NCBI RefSeq assembly: GCF_003583935.1
Contig: NZ_QYRN01000006.1
Coordinates: forward strand, 124,001-188,000
Direction of reading: 5' to 3'
DNA: 64,000 bases
Source of the DNA: Aureimonas flava
Lineage (GTDB): Bacteria > Pseudomonadota > Alphaproteobacteria > Rhizobiales > Rhizobiaceae
Under the pieces are notes generated by a model. It did not search any database and was not told where the DNA came from. It saw only the letters and a list, made by a program, of their open reading frames with translations. The position numbers and the translations under genes are program-made. Of this stretch, positions 36,526 through 45,896 are shown one piece after another. Every line of letters begins with the position of its first letter. The stretch's first letter is position 1.

Positions 36526-37961
36526 GCGCCGGACCCGAGGATCGCGTCGAGGCGCAGCCGGGCGATCCGCTCGACCTGCGCGCACGCGGTGCGGATCTCG
36601 GTCTCCTGGTCGTTGCCGAGCCGATCCTCGAAGGCGGCGAGGACGTCGTCCTTCGTGAGGCCGCGCACGGCCACGATGAAGGGGAAGCCGAAGCGGGCTT
36701 GGTAGCGGGCGTTGAGGTCGGTGAAGCGGGCGAGCTCGTCGGGCGTCAGCCGGTCGAGCCCGACCGAGGCCTGCTCGGCCGAGGATTCGGCCGTCAGCTC
36801 TCCGGCCAGCGCGAGCCGGCCCGCGAGGTCGGGATGGGCGCGCAGGACCCCGAGCCGCTCCTCGCGCGTCGCGCGTCGGAACTGCACCGCGAGCGCCGCC
36901 GCGAGCCCTTCGGCCGTGTCGTGCGCGCGGCCGAGGCCCCGGTCGTAGGCGCGCTGCGCCAGGAACGGCGAATGCTCGTAGATCCCGCCGAACAGGTCGA
37001 GGAACACGGAGCGCTCCATGCGGCTCGGGGCGATGGTCTCGCGATAGGGGAAGCGCGCCCGCCAGTGGCGGGCGATGTCGGCGCGCGTCGCCACCCAGAC
37101 GTCCGGCTTCGACCGGACGTAGTCGAGGAAGCGCGCCAGCGCCGCCGAGCGGCCGGGACGCCCCGCGAGCCGGCAGTGGAGGCCGACATTGAGCATCTTG
37201 GCGGCGCCCGCCTCGCCCTCCTGGTAGAGCGCGTCGAAGGCGTCCTTCAGGTAGGAGAAGAAGTGCTCGCCGGTGTTGAACCCCTGCGGCGTGGCGAAGC
37301 GCATGTCGTTGGAGTCCAGCGTGTAGGGCAGGACCAGAAGAGGCTTCGATCGCGTTTCCTGCCAGTAGGGCAGGTCGTCGGCATAGGTGTCGGACACGTA
37401 GAGGAAGTCGCGTTCGGCGGCGAGTTCCAGCGTGTGCTCGGAGGAGCGGCCGGTGTACCAGCCGAGCGGCGCCTCGCCCGTCACCGCCTCGTGGAGGGCC
37501 AGCGCCTCGTCCATGTCGGCGCGCTCGGCGTCCCAGGCGTGGTCGCGGTAGTCGATCCATTTCAAGCCGTGCGAGGCGATCTCCCAGCCGGCCTCCCGCA
37601 TCGCCGCCACCTGCTCGGGGCTGCGCTCCAGGGCGGTGGCGACGCCGTAGACCGTCACCGGCATGGCGCGCTCGGTGAACAGCCGCCAGAGCCGCCAGAA
37701 GCCGGCGCGCGCGCCGTACTCGTAGATCGATTCCATGTTCATGTGGCGCTGGCCGGGCCAGGGCGCGGCGCCCACGATCTCCGACAGGAAGGCCTCCGAC
37801 GCCTTGTCGCCGTGGATCACGGCGTTCTCGCCGCCTTCCTCATAGTTCACCACGAACTGGACGCAGATCTTGGCGGGGCCCGACCCGCCGGGGTTGGGCC
37901 ATTGCGGATCGGGAGCGTGGCGGCCGTGGCCGCGCATGTCGCGAGGGTAGGGCGTGGTCAT
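36522..37961 (-). CDS. puuE: Bifunctional allantoinase (PuuE type)/OHCU decarboxylase (UraD)
   Basis: This is a 479-residue fusion. Residues 1 to about 310 are a PuuE-type allantoinase of the polysaccharide-deacetylase fold ([58 protein letters not shown]). From about residue 315 it is a UraD domain: [32 protein letters not shown], then [10 protein letters not shown] and [20 protein letters not shown]. The UraD end acts first (OHCU to S-allantoin) and the PuuE end opens the allantoin ring to allantoate, so an unstable intermediate is passed within one protein. It starts at ATG 37961, divergent from uraH across 170 bp. Confidence 0.94.
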   Translation of the reverse strand: MTTPYPRDMRGHGRHAPDPQWPNPGGSGPAKICVQFVVNYEEGGENAVIHGDKASEAFLSEIVGAAPWPGQRHMNMESIYEYGARAGFWRLWRLFTERAMPVTVYGVATALERSPEQVAAMREAGWEIASHGLKWIDYRDHAWDAERADMDEALALHEAVTGEAPLGWYTGRSSEHTLELAAERDFLYVSDTYADDLPYWQETRSKPLLVLPYTLDSNDMRFATPQGFNTGEHFFSYLKDAFDALYQEGEAGAAKMLNVGLHCRLAGRPGRSAALARFLDYVRSKPDVWVATRADIARHWRARFPYRETIAPSRMERSVFLDLFGGIYEHSPFLAQRAYDRGLGRAHDTAEGLAAALAVQFRRATREERLGVLRAHPDLAGRLALAGELTAESSAEQASVGLDRLTPDELARFTDLNARYQARFGFPFIVAVRGLTKDDVLAAFEDRLGNDQETEIRTACAQVERIARLRLDAILGSGA

Positions 37962-38014
37962 GGGGCTGGCCTCGGCTCGTCGCGTTCGGTTCGTCTCGAT
38001 ACGCGCTCCGGGCG

Positions 38015-38029
38015 GCGCTTGCCAAGCGC
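38015..38029. promoter_or_regulatory. Palindromic candidate operator between puuE-uraD and uraH
   Basis: GCGCTTG-C-CAAGCGC is a perfect 7-bp-arm palindrome in the 170-bp divergent region between the allantoin and the uraH-xdh operons. A dimeric regulator of purine breakdown could control both from here. It was not found at other purine genes in the window. Confidence 0.4.
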
Positions 38030-38130
38030 GTCGCGCGTGGAACGCCTCCAACCTTTCCGCTGGACGTCGCCGCGCGAACAGGTGCAGACTGGACAGTCGA
38101 ATGCCCGAAAACGGAACGGATCCTCTCCCC

Positions 38131-38502
38131 ATGGCTGACACGCAACCCGGCTCCGGCCGGCTGACGACGCATGTTCTGGACACGGCGCGCGGCGTGCCCG
38201 CGCGCGACCTGGAACTCGTCCTGCATCGGCTGGAGGGCGACCGGCGGGAACTGGCGGGCGAGGGTCGCACCAACCACGACGGGCGCTGCGACGCTCCGCT
38301 CCTGGACGGCGCCGCGTTCCGCCACGGGACCTACGAGATCACCTTCTTCTGCGGCCCCTATTTCGACGCGCAGGGCGTCGCCCCGGCCCAGCCGAAGTTC
38401 CTGGACGACGTGGTGATCCGCTTCGGCATCTCGGAGGACCGGCACTACCACGTGCCGCTGCTGCTCTCGCCCTTCGGCTATTCCACCTATCGGGGAAGCT
38501 GA
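38131..38502 (+). CDS. uraH: 5-hydroxyisourate hydrolase (transthyretin-like)
   Basis: This 123-residue transthyretin-like protein hydrolyses 5-hydroxyisourate, the PuuD product, to OHCU. Signature residues: [14 protein letters not shown] with the catalytic His, [12 protein letters not shown] with Asp and Arg, [22 protein letters not shown] with the His pair and the C-terminal YRGS tetrapeptide. An in-frame ATG 30 nt earlier (38101) is possible. 38131 fits the family N-terminus better. Its stop overlaps the ATG of xdhA by 1 bp. Confidence 0.95.
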   Translation: MADTQPGSGRLTTHVLDTARGVPARDLELVLHRLEGDRRELAGEGRTNHDGRCDAPLLDGAAFRHGTYEITFFCGPYFDAQGVAPAQPKFLDDVVIRFGISEDRHYHVPLLLSPFGYSTYRGS

Positions 38503-39941
38503 TGGCGCCGATCCGCTTCATCCTGAACGGGCAGGAGCGCGCCGTGGAGGGACTGGCGCCCACCACCACCGTCCTGCAGTACCTGCGCGGCACCGAGTGC
38601 CTCACCGGCACCAAGGAAGGTTGCGCCGAGGGCGATTGCGGCGCCTGCACGGTGCTGGTGGAGGAGCCGGACGGAGCGGGCGGGCTGCGCCGCCGCTCCA
38701 TGAACGCCTGCATCCTGTTCCTGCCGGCGCTGCACGGCCGTTCGGTCGAGACGGTGGAGCACCTCGCGTCCGCCGAAGGGCTCCATCCCGTGCAGCGGGC
38801 GATGGTGGAGCGGCACGCCAGCCAGTGCGGCTTCTGCACGCCCGGCTTCGCGATGCAGCTCTATGCCGGCTGGCGCATGGGCGCCCTCTCGGACCGGCAG
38901 TCCGTGAAGGACGCGGTGTCGGGCAATCTCTGCCGCTGCACCGGCTACGGCCCGATCGTGGACGCGGGGCTCGATCTCGCCGGGTGCCCGACGCCCGACA
39001 CCCGGGGGGAGGACGCGGCACGCGCCGAGGCGCTGACGGCGCTGCGGGGGGCGGGCGTCTTTCGCTACGAGGCGGGCGGCGCCGCATGGCTCGCGCCCTC
39101 GCATGTCGACGAGCTCGCCGACACCTATGCGGCCCATCCGGCCGCGACGCTGGTCGCCGGCGCCACCGATGTCGGGCTTTGGGTCACCAAGCAGCACCGC
39201 GACTTCGAGACGATGATCGACGTCTCGCGCGTCCACGACCTGCGTCACGTCGAGGAAGGGCCGGAAAGCCTGTTCTTCGGCGCCGCCGTCACCCATGCGG
39301 AGGCGCGCGCACGGCTGGCCGAGCTGCATCCCGACCTCGGCGAGGTGATGCGCCGCTTCGCCGGTTGCCAGGTGCGCAACGCCGGCACGGTGGGCGGCAA
39401 CATCGCCAACGGCTCGCCGATCGGCGACCTGCCCCCCGCCCTGATCGCGCTCGACGCCACCTTGTACCTGCGCCAGGGCGAGGCGGTGCGCCGCCTGCCG
39501 CTGGAGGACTATTTCCTGGAATACGGCCGGCAGGACCGCCGCGAGGGCGAGTTCGTGGTCGCCGTGGAGGTGCCGCTCCTGAAGCCGGACGACCGGTTCT
39601 CGGCCTCCAAGATCTCCAAGCGGATGGATTCCGACATCTCGGCGGTGCTGGCCGCGTTCAAGCTCGGCTTCGCCGACGGGCGCGTCGCCAGCGCGCGGCT
39701 CGCCTTCGGCGGCATGGCGGGCACGCCGAAGCGGGCCGCGGGCGCCGAAGCGGCGCTGGTCGGTCGGCCCTTCGACGCGGCGGCGGTGCGGGACGCGACC
39801 GAAGCCCTCGCCGGCGACTTCCGGCCGTTGAGCGACATGCGCGCCACCACCGACTACCGCCTCGCGGCCGCGGCCGCCTGCCTGGAGCGCTTCCGCCTCC
39901 AGCTCGCGGGCGTTCCGACGCGCATCGGGGAGGTCGCGTGA
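38502..39941 (+). CDS. xdhA: Xanthine dehydrogenase small subunit (2Fe-2S and FAD)
   Basis: This 479-residue electron-transfer subunit has an N-terminal plant-type [2Fe-2S] domain (GCAEGDCGACTVL), a second [2Fe-2S] domain (SQCGFCTPGFAMQLY and GNLCRCTGYGPI) and an FAD domain (LVAGATDVGLWV, RNAGTVGGNIANGSPIGD). It takes electrons from the molybdenum site of XdhB to NAD. Length is normal. It is joined to uraH and xdhB by 1-bp stop/start overlaps. Confidence 0.96.
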   Translation: MAPIRFILNGQERAVEGLAPTTTVLQYLRGTECLTGTKEGCAEGDCGACTVLVEEPDGAGGLRRRSMNACILFLPALHGRSVETVEHLASAEGLHPVQRAMVERHASQCGFCTPGFAMQLYAGWRMGALSDRQSVKDAVSGNLCRCTGYGPIVDAGLDLAGCPTPDTRGEDAARAEALTALRGAGVFRYEAGGAAWLAPSHVDELADTYAAHPAATLVAGATDVGLWVTKQHRDFETMIDVSRVHDLRHVEEGPESLFFGAAVTHAEARARLAELHPDLGEVMRRFAGCQVRNAGTVGGNIANGSPIGDLPPALIALDATLYLRQGEAVRRLPLEDYFLEYGRQDRREGEFVVAVEVPLLKPDDRFSASKISKRMDSDISAVLAAFKLGFADGRVASARLAFGGMAGTPKRAAGAEAALVGRPFDAAAVRDATEALAGDFRPLSDMRATTDYRLAAAAACLERFRLQLAGVPTRIGEVA

Positions 39942-42349
39942 TGGACGAGACGCGCATCCAGGACCGCGGCGAGGCGGGGACGCTGGACCCGGCGGCGGCG
40001 CCGGACGAGCGGCGCCCCGCCCCGCGTGCCCGTCTCCAGGGCGGGGTCGGCCAGCCGATCCACCACGACAGCGGCCCCAAGCACGTCACCGGCGAGGCGC
40101 GCTACATCGACGACGAGCCCGAGCTGCCGGGCACGCTGCAGGTGTTCATCGCCATGAGCCCGCGCGCCAACGCGCGCATCCTGCGGATCGACCTCGCGTC
40201 CGTACGCGCGGCGCCGGGCGTGGTCTGCGCGCTGGGGGCGGGGGACGTGCCCGGCGTCAACGACTACTCTCCGGTGTTCGGCGACGATCCGATCTTCGCG
40301 GAGACCCACGTCCATTACGTCGGCCAGCCGATCTTCGCCGTGGCCGCGCCCGACCTTCGCACCGCGCGCCGCGCCGCGGCGCTCGCGCGGGTCGACTACG
40401 AGGACGCGGCAGCCCCCGCGCTTTCGATCGATGAGGCGCTGGCGGCCGCCGACGAGGCCGGCGAGGACCTTCTTCCCGCCCACGAGATGCGGCTCGGCGA
40501 CGCGGGCGGCGCGATCGACGCGGCGCCGCACGTCGTGCGCGGGCGCGTGGAGACCGGTGGGCAGGACCATTTCTACCTGGAGGGCCAGATCGCCTATGCG
40601 ATCCCGGGGGAGGACGGCGACGTCCTGGTGCGCTCCTCGACGCAGCATCCTTCCGAGGTGCAGCACAACGTCGCCAAGGCGCTTGGACGGCCCGACAACG
40701 CGGTGACGATCGAGGTGCGCCGCATGGGCGGCGGCTTCGGCGGCAAGGAATCGCAGCCGGCGCTGTTCGCCGCCGTGTGCGCGATGGTGGCGGTGCGGAC
40801 CGGACGGCCGGCCAAGTGCCGGCTCGACCGCGACGACGACATGGAGATGACCGGCAAGCGGCACGAGATGCGGACCGACTACCGCGTCGGCCACGACGGG
40901 GAGGGGCGCATCCTCGGCGCCGAGTTCCTCCAGGCTGTGCGCTGCGGCTATTCCAAGGACCTGTCCGGCGCCATCGCCGACCGCGCGATGTTCCATGCCG
41001 ACAACGCCTACGACCTGAAGGCCGTGCGCATCCGTTCGCGGCGCCTGAAGACCAACACCGTCTCCAACACCGCCTTCCGGGGCTTCGGCGGGCCGCAGGG
41101 CATGGTGGCGATCGAGCGGGCGATGGACCGCATCGCCTTCGATCTCCGGCTCGATCCGCTGGACGTGAGGAAGCGCAACTTCTACGCCGCGATGGGCACG
41201 CCCACCCCCGGCACGACGCCCTACCACATGGCCGTCGAGGACTGCGTCGTCGCCGAGATCGTGGACGAGCTCGAGGCGTCCAGCGACTACCGGGCGCGGC
41301 GCGCGGCGGTGGCGTCCTTCAACGCGGCGAGCCCGGTCCTCAAGAAGGGGCTGGCGCTGACGCCGGTGAAGTTCGGCATCTCCTTCACCACCTCGCATCT
41401 CAACCAGGCCGGCGCGCTGGTCCACGTCTACAAGGACGGCTCGGTCCACCTCAACCACGGCGGCACGGAGATGGGGCAGGGCCTCTTCACCAAGGTCGCC
41501 CAGGTGGTGGCCGAGGAGTTCCAGATCGACGTCTCCGACGTGAAGATCACCGCCACCACCACCGCCAAGGTGCCCAACACCTCCGCGACGGCGGCCTCGT
41601 CCGGCTCCGACCTCAACGGAATGGCCGCGCAGGCCGCCGCCCGCACGATCAAGGAACGGCTGATCGACTACGCCGTCGGCCGCTACGACGTGGCGCGCGA
41701 GGCGGTGGAGTTCGCGCCCGGCCGGGTGCGGGTGGGGACGAAGGAGATGCGCTTCCGCGACCTGGTGGGCGAGGCCTACCTCGCGCGCGTCTCGCTGTCG
41801 TCCACCGGCTTCTACGCCACGCCCGGCATCGCCTACGACCGCGAGAGCGCCAGCGGCAGGCCCTTCTACTATTTCGCCTACGGCGCGGCCTGCTCGGAGG
41901 TGGTGATCGACACGCTGACCGGCGAGAACCGGCTGCTGCGCGCCGACATCCTGCACGACGTCGGCCGCTCGCTGAACCCCGCGCTAGACCTCGGGCAGAT
42001 CGAGGGCGGCTTCATCCAGGGCATGGGCTGGCTGACCATGGAGGAGCTGTGGTGGGACAAGGCCGGGCGGCTGCGCACCCACGCGCCCTCCACCTACAAG
42101 ATCCCCACCGCCAACGACCGGCCGGACGACCTGCGCGTGCGCCTGTGGGACCGGGGCCGGAACCCCGCCGCCACGATCTTCCGCTCCAAGGCCGTGGGCG
42201 AGCCGCCCTTCATGCTGGCGCTGTCGGTGTTCTCGGCGCTCGGCGACGCCGTGCTGGCGGCCGGCGAGGGCCGGCGCTTTCCCGAGCTCGACGCGCCCGC
42301 GACGCCCGAGCGGATCCTCGCCGCCGTGCGGGCGGTGCGGGAGCCTTGA
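39941..42349 (+). CDS. xdhB: Xanthine dehydrogenase large (molybdopterin) subunit
   Basis: This 802-residue subunit oxidises hypoxanthine and xanthine to urate at a molybdenum cofactor. Key sites: GQDHFYLEGQIAYAIP, GGGFGGKESQPALFA, the Arg in NTAFRGFGGPQGM, TEMGQGLFTKVAQV and the active-site Glu in KAVGEPPFMLALSVFSA. About 45 N-terminal residues, acidic and poorly conserved, precede the usual start (GVGQPIHHDSGPKHVTGEA). It starts at ATG 39941, overlapping the xdhA stop. Confidence 0.96.
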   Translation: MDETRIQDRGEAGTLDPAAAPDERRPAPRARLQGGVGQPIHHDSGPKHVTGEARYIDDEPELPGTLQVFIAMSPRANARILRIDLASVRAAPGVVCALGAGDVPGVNDYSPVFGDDPIFAETHVHYVGQPIFAVAAPDLRTARRAAALARVDYEDAAAPALSIDEALAAADEAGEDLLPAHEMRLGDAGGAIDAAPHVVRGRVETGGQDHFYLEGQIAYAIPGEDGDVLVRSSTQHPSEVQHNVAKALGRPDNAVTIEVRRMGGGFGGKESQPALFAAVCAMVAVRTGRPAKCRLDRDDDMEMTGKRHEMRTDYRVGHDGEGRILGAEFLQAVRCGYSKDLSGAIADRAMFHADNAYDLKAVRIRSRRLKTNTVSNTAFRGFGGPQGMVAIERAMDRIAFDLRLDPLDVRKRNFYAAMGTPTPGTTPYHMAVEDCVVAEIVDELEASSDYRARRAAVASFNAASPVLKKGLALTPVKFGISFTTSHLNQAGALVHVYKDGSVHLNHGGTEMGQGLFTKVAQVVAEEFQIDVSDVKITATTTAKVPNTSATAASSGSDLNGMAAQAAARTIKERLIDYAVGRYDVAREAVEFAPGRVRVGTKEMRFRDLVGEAYLARVSLSSTGFYATPGIAYDRESASGRPFYYFAYGAACSEVVIDTLTGENRLLRADILHDVGRSLNPALDLGQIEGGFIQGMGWLTMEELWWDKAGRLRTHAPSTYKIPTANDRPDDLRVRLWDRGRNPAATIFRSKAVGEPPFMLALSVFSALGDAVLAAGEGRRFPELDAPATPERILAAVRAVREP

Positions 42350-43182
42350 GTTTGCTGTCCGATCTCAGGGCCGCGCTGGCCGCCCGCGAGCCGGCGATCG
42401 TGGTGCGGGTCGAGCGTGCGGAGGGGTCCACCCCGCGCGAGCCTGGCGCGGCGATGCTGGTGACCGCCGGGGCCGTGTTCGGCACGGTGGGCGGCGGCGC
42501 GCTGGAAATGGAGGGCATCGCCGAGGCGCGCCGGATGCTGGCCGCGGGCGAGCGCGAGGGGCGGCTCGACATCCCTCTCGGGCCCGCCATCGGCCAGTGC
42601 TGCGGCGGGCGCGTGGTGCTCGGCCTCGAGCGGGGCACGTCGGCGATGCTGGAGCGGCTGGAGCGGGCGGACGCGACGGCGCGCCGCGCCTGGCCGCACG
42701 TCTATCTCTTCGGGGCCGGCCATACCGGACAGGCGACCGCGCGCGCACTGGAGCCCCTGCCGCTGCGCACCCTGGTGGTCGACACGCGCGCCGAGCGCCT
42801 GGCCGAGCTGCCGGGCGGGGTGGAGCCTCGCCGCGCCGCGCTGCCGGAGACCGAGGTCGCCGGCGCGCCGCCGGCCTCCGCCTTCGTGGTGATGACCCAC
42901 GACCACGGGCTGGACTTCCTGATCGCGGCGGCCGCGCTCGCGCGCGCGGACGCGGCCTATGTCGGCATGATCGGCTCGGCCACCAAGCGCGAGAAGTTCC
43001 GCCGCTTCCTGGCCGAGCGCGGGGAAGGGGAGCGGATCGGGCGGCTCGTCCTGCCGATCGGCGGCTCGGCGGTGCGCGACAAGCGGCCGGCGGTGATCGC
43101 CGCGATGGTCGCGGCCGAGCTCGTCGTTCAACTTCTTGGGCAAAACATGAACCAGGATTGCGCAGGCTTTGCGCCTGCGTAA
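42346..43182 (+). CDS. xdhC: Xanthine dehydrogenase accessory protein XdhC
   Basis: This protein of about 278 residues sulfurates or carries the molybdenum cofactor before insertion in XdhB. It has the XdhC N-terminal block EGSTPREPGAAMLVT, VGGGALEMEGI, GPAIGQCCGGRVVLGLE and a Rossmann half with VYLFGAGHTGQA, then YVGMIGSATKREKFRRFL. No ATG or GTG is near the expected start. TTG at 42346, overlapping the xdhB stop (TTGA), is the best start, and TTG at 42352 is the alternative. A small hairpin covers its last codons. Confidence 0.9.
   Translation: MSLLSDLRAALAAREPAIVVRVERAEGSTPREPGAAMLVTAGAVFGTVGGGALEMEGIAEARRMLAAGEREGRLDIPLGPAIGQCCGGRVVLGLERGTSAMLERLERADATARRAWPHVYLFGAGHTGQATARALEPLPLRTLVVDTRAERLAELPGGVEPRRAALPETEVAGAPPASAFVVMTHDHGLDFLIAAAALARADAAYVGMIGSATKREKFRRFLAERGEGERIGRLVLPIGGSAVRDKRPAVIAAMVAAELVVQLLGQNMNQDCAGFAPA
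43161..43179 (+). terminator. Small hairpin at the end of xdhC
   Basis: The stem CGCAGGC / GCCTGCG with loop TTTGC ends right before the xdhC stop codon (TAA 43180-43182). No U-run follows, so it may only weaken read-through into the ABC importer genes. Confidence 0.3.
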
Positions 43183-43227
43183 ACTCGGTGCAATAACGGA
43201 TCCCGGTTTCTCGCCGGTCGGAGCTCC

Positions 43228-44757
43228 ATGGCGCATCGTCTTGAACTGAAGGGCATTTCGAAGCGCTTCCCAGGCGTCGTGGCGAACGACGACGTGTCCT
43301 TTTCCGTCGAGCCCGGTCGCATCCACGCGCTGCTCGGCGAGAACGGGGCGGGCAAGTCGACCCTGGTCAAGATCATCTACGGCGTGCAGCAGGCCGACGA
43401 GGGGCAGATGCTGTTCGACGGACGGCCGGTGCGCGTCGGCTCCCCGCGCGAGGCGCGAGGCCTCGGCATCGGCATGGTGTTCCAGCACTTCTGCCTGTTC
43501 GAGGCGATGACCGTCCTCGAGAACGTCGCGCTCGGCATGGACGACCCGCCACCGCGCCGCGAGCTCGAGGCGCGCGTGCGCGAGGTCATGGCGGCCTACG
43601 GCCTCGGCCTCGACCCGCATCGCGAGGTGCATACGCTTTCGGTGGGCGAGCGCCAGCGCATCGAGATCGTGCGCGCCCTGCTCGGCCGGCCGAAGCTCCT
43701 GATCATGGACGAGCCGACCTCCGTCCTGACCCCGCAGGAGGTCGAGGCGCTGTTCGGCGTGCTGCGCCAACTGGCGGCCGAGGGCTGCTCGATCCTCTAC
43801 ATCTCGCACAAGCTCGGCGAGATCAAAGCCCTGTGCACCTCCGCCACCATTCTGCGCGGCGGCCGCGTCGTCGCCTCCTGCGACCCGCGGGAGGAGACCG
43901 CGCGCTCCATGGCCGAGCTGATGATCGGCGGTTCGCTCAAGGCGCTGAAGCCGAAGGCGCAGGGCTATGTCGGCGCCGTTCGCCTCGGCGTCGAGGGGCT
44001 CAGCGTACCGGGCGATCCGCCCTTCGGCACCAGCCTCAAGGACGTGTCCTTCACGGTTCGGTCCTACGAGATCCTCGGCATCGCGGGCGTGGCCGGCAAC
44101 GGGCAGAACGAGCTTCTCAAGGTCCTGTCCGGCGAGAAGCTGGACGGCGTGACGGGCGCGATCGAGATCAAGGGCGCACGTGTCGAGCGGGCTGGCGTCT
44201 CGGACCGCCGTCGCCATGGCCTCGCCACCGTGCCGGAGGAGCGCAACGGCCATGCCGCGGTGCCGGCCCTGTCGCTTGCCGAGAACGCCATCCTGTCCGC
44301 CCGCACGCGCAAGGGGCTGGCCAGCCGGGGGCTGATCCGCGTCCGGGCGGCGCGCGACTACGCGCGCGACGTCATCGCCGCCTTCTCCGTGAAGGCGACG
44401 GGCGAGGCGGCGCTGGCCGGCAGCCTGTCGGGCGGCAACCTTCAGAAGTTCATCATGGGCCGCGAGATCGGCCAGGAGCCCGAGGTCCTCGTCGTGTCGC
44501 AGCCGACCTGGGGCGTCGACGCGGGCGCCGCCTCCTTCATCCGCCAGGCGATGATCGACCTCGCCTCGCGCGGGACCGCCATCGTGGTGGTGAGCCAGGA
44601 TCTCGACGAGCTCCTGGAGCTGTGCGACCGGATCGCCGTGCTCAACGAGGGCCGCCTGTCGGAGGCGATGAACGTCGAAGGCATCTCGATCGAGCGGGTC
44701 GGCCTGCTGATGGGCGGGCTCCACGGCGAGCCGCCTGCCGGCGCCGAGGCCGCCTGA
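43228..44757 (+). CDS. BMP-type nucleoside/purine ABC importer, ATP-binding protein
   Basis: This 509-residue double ABC ATPase is of the group that serves BmpA-type nucleoside importers. Domain 1: Walker A GENGAGKST, signature LSVGERQR, Walker B LLIMDEPTSVLTP. Domain 2: GVAGNGQNELL in place of Walker A, signature LSGGNLQK and a Walker B in which the acidic pair is replaced (VLVVSQPTWGVDAG), normal for this group. It follows xdhC by 45 bp and starts a four-gene importer set (ATPase, two permeases, binding protein). Cargo is inferred to be a nucleoside, purine base or urate. Confidence 0.9.
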   Translation: MAHRLELKGISKRFPGVVANDDVSFSVEPGRIHALLGENGAGKSTLVKIIYGVQQADEGQMLFDGRPVRVGSPREARGLGIGMVFQHFCLFEAMTVLENVALGMDDPPPRRELEARVREVMAAYGLGLDPHREVHTLSVGERQRIEIVRALLGRPKLLIMDEPTSVLTPQEVEALFGVLRQLAAEGCSILYISHKLGEIKALCTSATILRGGRVVASCDPREETARSMAELMIGGSLKALKPKAQGYVGAVRLGVEGLSVPGDPPFGTSLKDVSFTVRSYEILGIAGVAGNGQNELLKVLSGEKLDGVTGAIEIKGARVERAGVSDRRRHGLATVPEERNGHAAVPALSLAENAILSARTRKGLASRGLIRVRAARDYARDVIAAFSVKATGEAALAGSLSGGNLQKFIMGREIGQEPEVLVVSQPTWGVDAGAASFIRQAMIDLASRGTAIVVVSQDLDELLELCDRIAVLNEGRLSEAMNVEGISIERVGLLMGGLHGEPPAGAEAA

Positions 44758-45896
44758 TGGGCCTGCGCTTCGTTCCCCGGCGCGAGCCGAGCCGACGCAT
44801 GCTGTTCGCCACGCCCGTCCTGGCCGTGGCGCTGACGCTCGCGGTCGGCACCCTGGTCTTCACCCTCCTGGGCTACGACGGGCTCGGCGCGGCGCGCGAG
44901 ATCTTCGTGACGCCGCTGTTTAACCCCTATCGTTGGCAGGACCTCCTGGTGAAGGCGGCGCCGCTCGCCACGATCGCCATCGGCCTGTCGGTGGGGTTCC
45001 GCGCCAATGTCTGGAACATCGGCGCGGAGGGGCAGTACGTCGTCGGCGGCCTCGCCGGCACCGGCGTCGCGCTCCTGACCCTCGACATGGACGGGTTCTG
45101 GATCCTTCCGGCGATGATCGCCGCCGGCGTCGCCGGCGGCATGGCCTGGTCGGCGATCCCGGCCGTGCTGCGCAACCGGCTCGGCGTCTCTGAGATCCTG
45201 TCCTCGCTGATGCTGAACTACGTCGCGATCCAGATCCTGTACTATCTCATGCGCGGGCCCTGGAAGGACCCGATGGGCTTCAACTTCCCGCAGACGGCCA
45301 TGTTCTCGTCGGCGCAGACCTTGCCCTACGTGGTGCCCGGCACCCTGATCCACCTCGGCATCCCCGTGGCGCTGGCGCTGGCGCTCGCCGTCTGGTTCCT
45401 GATCGCCCGAACGGTGGCCGGGTTCCAGGTGCGGGTCGTCGGGCTCAGCCCGCAGGCCGCGCGCTACGGCGGCTTCCGCGAGGCGCGCGTGGTCTGGCTG
45501 TGCATGCTGCTCGGCGGCGCCATGGCTGGGCTTGCGGGCATCTTCGAGGCGTCCGGCCCGTTCGGCCAGATGGTGCCGAGCTTCCCGGTCGGATACGGCT
45601 TCACCGCGATCATCGTCGCGTTCCTCGGGCGCCTCCACCCGGTCGGCATCGTGCTCGCCGCGCTGGTCCTGGCGCTGACCTACGTGGGCGGCGAGAGCGC
45701 GCAGACCACGATCGGCCTGCCGGCCGCCGCGATCGGCGTGTTCCAGGCGATGATGCTGTTCTTCCTGCTCGCGGTGGACATCCTGGTCCGCTACCGGCTG
45801 ACCGGCTCCGGCGCGGCGGCGCCCGCGCCGGTCGCCCCGGCGCCTGTGCCGACCCTCGCGCCCGAGCCGGGCTCCGGCCGGGGAGCCGCCGCATGA
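44757..45896 (+). CDS. BMP-type ABC importer permease 1
   Basis: This 379-residue inner-membrane permease of the branched-chain/BMP type has GLSVGFRANVWNIGAEGQYVVGG, the hallmark of the YufP/NupP-like subunit, and RVVGLSPQAARYGG in the coupling loop. A low-complexity Ala/Pro tail of about 25 residues ends the protein. ATG overlaps the ATPase stop by 1 bp (TGATG). It forms the channel with permease 2, which it overlaps by 4 bp. Confidence 0.9.
   Translation: MGLRFVPRREPSRRMLFATPVLAVALTLAVGTLVFTLLGYDGLGAAREIFVTPLFNPYRWQDLLVKAAPLATIAIGLSVGFRANVWNIGAEGQYVVGGLAGTGVALLTLDMDGFWILPAMIAAGVAGGMAWSAIPAVLRNRLGVSEILSSLMLNYVAIQILYYLMRGPWKDPMGFNFPQTAMFSSAQTLPYVVPGTLIHLGIPVALALALAVWFLIARTVAGFQVRVVGLSPQAARYGGFREARVVWLCMLLGGAMAGLAGIFEASGPFGQMVPSFPVGYGFTAIIVAFLGRLHPVGIVLAALVLALTYVGGESAQTTIGLPAAAIGVFQAMMLFFLLAVDILVRYRLTGSGAAAPAPVAPAPVPTLAPEPGSGRGAAA

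Noticed and set aside
42340-42360. Frameshift or missing start between xdhB and xdhC
   Set aside because: No ATG or GTG is present, but TTG overlapping the xdhB stop gives a full-length XdhC. No frame break is needed.
44460-44540. Broken Walker B in the second half of the BMP-type ATPase as a sign of a pseudogene
   Set aside because: Replacement of the acidic pair (SQPTWGVD) is normal for domain 2 of this nucleoside-importer group, and the rest of the protein is intact.
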